Source: Acinetobacter lwoffii (GTDB taxonomy: Bacteria; Pseudomonadota; Gammaproteobacteria; Pseudomonadales; Moraxellaceae). From it: a stretch of DNA of 64,000 bases. Below the pieces are notes generated by a model. That model did not search any database. It was given only the letters and a program-made list of their open reading frames with translations, and had not been told where the DNA came from. The stretch lies in NCBI RefSeq assembly GCF_002321025.1, contig NZ_DCLL01000031.1, positions 1-64,000 on the forward strand, read 5' to 3'. Below, in pieces: positions 63,649 through 64,000 of this stretch (the stretch's first letter is position 1; each line of letters starts with the position of its first letter). The position numbers and the translations under genes were made by a program.

Positions 63649-64000
63649 ATGAATGATCAGTTAAATGAAACCTTACTCGGCTGGATTAATGCCCTGAATG
63701 GCCCTTTATGGGATTTTCTGGTGGTGTTTCTGGTCGCAGTCGGTATTTTCTACACGATCATGACGGGTGCAGTACAAATTCGTTTGTTCTGGCACAGCAT
63801 GAAAGTCATGAAAAATAGCCGTGGCAAGGTTCAGGATACGCACGGCATTACCCCGTTTCAGGCCTTTGTCACTGGACTGGCAAGCCGGGTCGGGGTGGGC
63901 AATGTCGCGGGTGTTGCCATTGCGATTGCAATTGGTGGCCCCGGTGCCGTTTTCTGGATGTGGTTTACTGCCTTTCTGGGCATGAGTTCTGCTTTTGTTG
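63649..64000 (+). CDS. Sodium:alanine/glycine symporter (AGCS family), cut by the window end
   Basis: ATG 63649 with AAGGATGTGAC upstream. The visible 117 codons encode the start of an AGCS carrier: LNGPLWDFLVVFLVAVGIFY, TGAVQIRLFWHSMK and the signature QAFVTGLASRVGVGNVAGVA with IGGPGAVFWMW. It imports alanine or glycine with Na+. The rest lies beyond the window. Directly downstream of gltS. Confidence 0.93.
   Translation, partial: MNDQLNETLLGWINALNGPLWDFLVVFLVAVGIFYTIMTGAVQIRLFWHSMKVMKNSRGKVQDTHGITPFQAFVTGLASRVGVGNVAGVAIAIAIGGPGAVFWMWFTAFLGMSSAFV

Noticed and set aside
1..64000. CRISPR arrays, insertion sequences or prophage genes
   Set aside because: No regularly spaced repeats, transposase, integrase or phage structural genes are visible; the only tandem repeats are tRNA genes.

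Overview
The window reads as a stretch of Acinetobacter chromosome (Gammaproteobacteria, Moraxellaceae). The case rests on protein resemblance and gene order recalled from the genus: a pilG-pilH-pilI-pilJ-chpA twitching cluster with no cheR- or cheB-like gene, a cold-shock/excalibur fusion, a finR-like/fpr divergent pair, a set of exported proteins of the kind some Acinetobacter genomes label 'fil', and several short Acinetobacter-type membrane proteins. The species cannot be decided from the sequence alone. No insertion sequence, prophage, integron or CRISPR array was seen; this is mostly core chromosome. Layout, left to right. 1-3.6 kb: cold-shock/excalibur protein, LysR regulator divergent from ferredoxin-NADP reductase, one unknown gene. 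3.7-7.2 kb: an ethanolamine catabolism cluster (permease, eutB, eutC) in which all three genes are broken. 7.3-18.4 kb: CmpX-like channel protein, HI0933-type flavoprotein, PLP deaminase/desulfhydrase, LysE exporter, Amt, exported metallo-beta-lactamase-fold hydrolase, several tiny genes, and a zinc-ribbon orphan. 18.4-24.7 kb: metG, a hydrophilin-like disordered protein, Mrp/ApbC, a second LysE exporter, dcd. 24.9-31.6 kb: a four-gene operon of large exported proteins that share a short motif just after the signal peptide; I see this as the least explained system here. 31.7-38.5 kb: proS, an RND efflux pump with its lipoprotein adaptor, and a coiled-coil periplasmic protein. 38.8-47.3 kb: the Pil-Chp chemosensory cluster controlling type IV pili. 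47.3-50.8 kb: dapE, entericidin-like lipoprotein, DUF1853, DUF454 and L,D-transpeptidase. 51.3-52.2 kb: eight tRNA genes alternating Val(TAC) and Asp(GTC) behind a near-consensus sigma-70 promoter. 52.3-64 kb: DUF2750, YdcF, a Fur-box-preceded PepSY/flavodoxin/reductase fusion, YcxB-like and FUSC membrane proteins, a Bcr/CflA exporter, nitroreductase, gltS, and the start of a sodium:alanine symporter cut by the window end. How it fits together: the Pil-Chp genes form one signalling pathway (PilJ receptor, PilI and ChpC-like couplers, ChpA kinase, PilG/PilH outputs). The RND pump and adaptor are a co-directional pair whose outer-membrane channel must be encoded elsewhere. The ethanolamine genes would have imported and split ethanolamine but look lost in this strain. 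The four exported proteins have no visible secretion or anchoring partner in the window. Most transcription units end in clear hairpins, listed individually.
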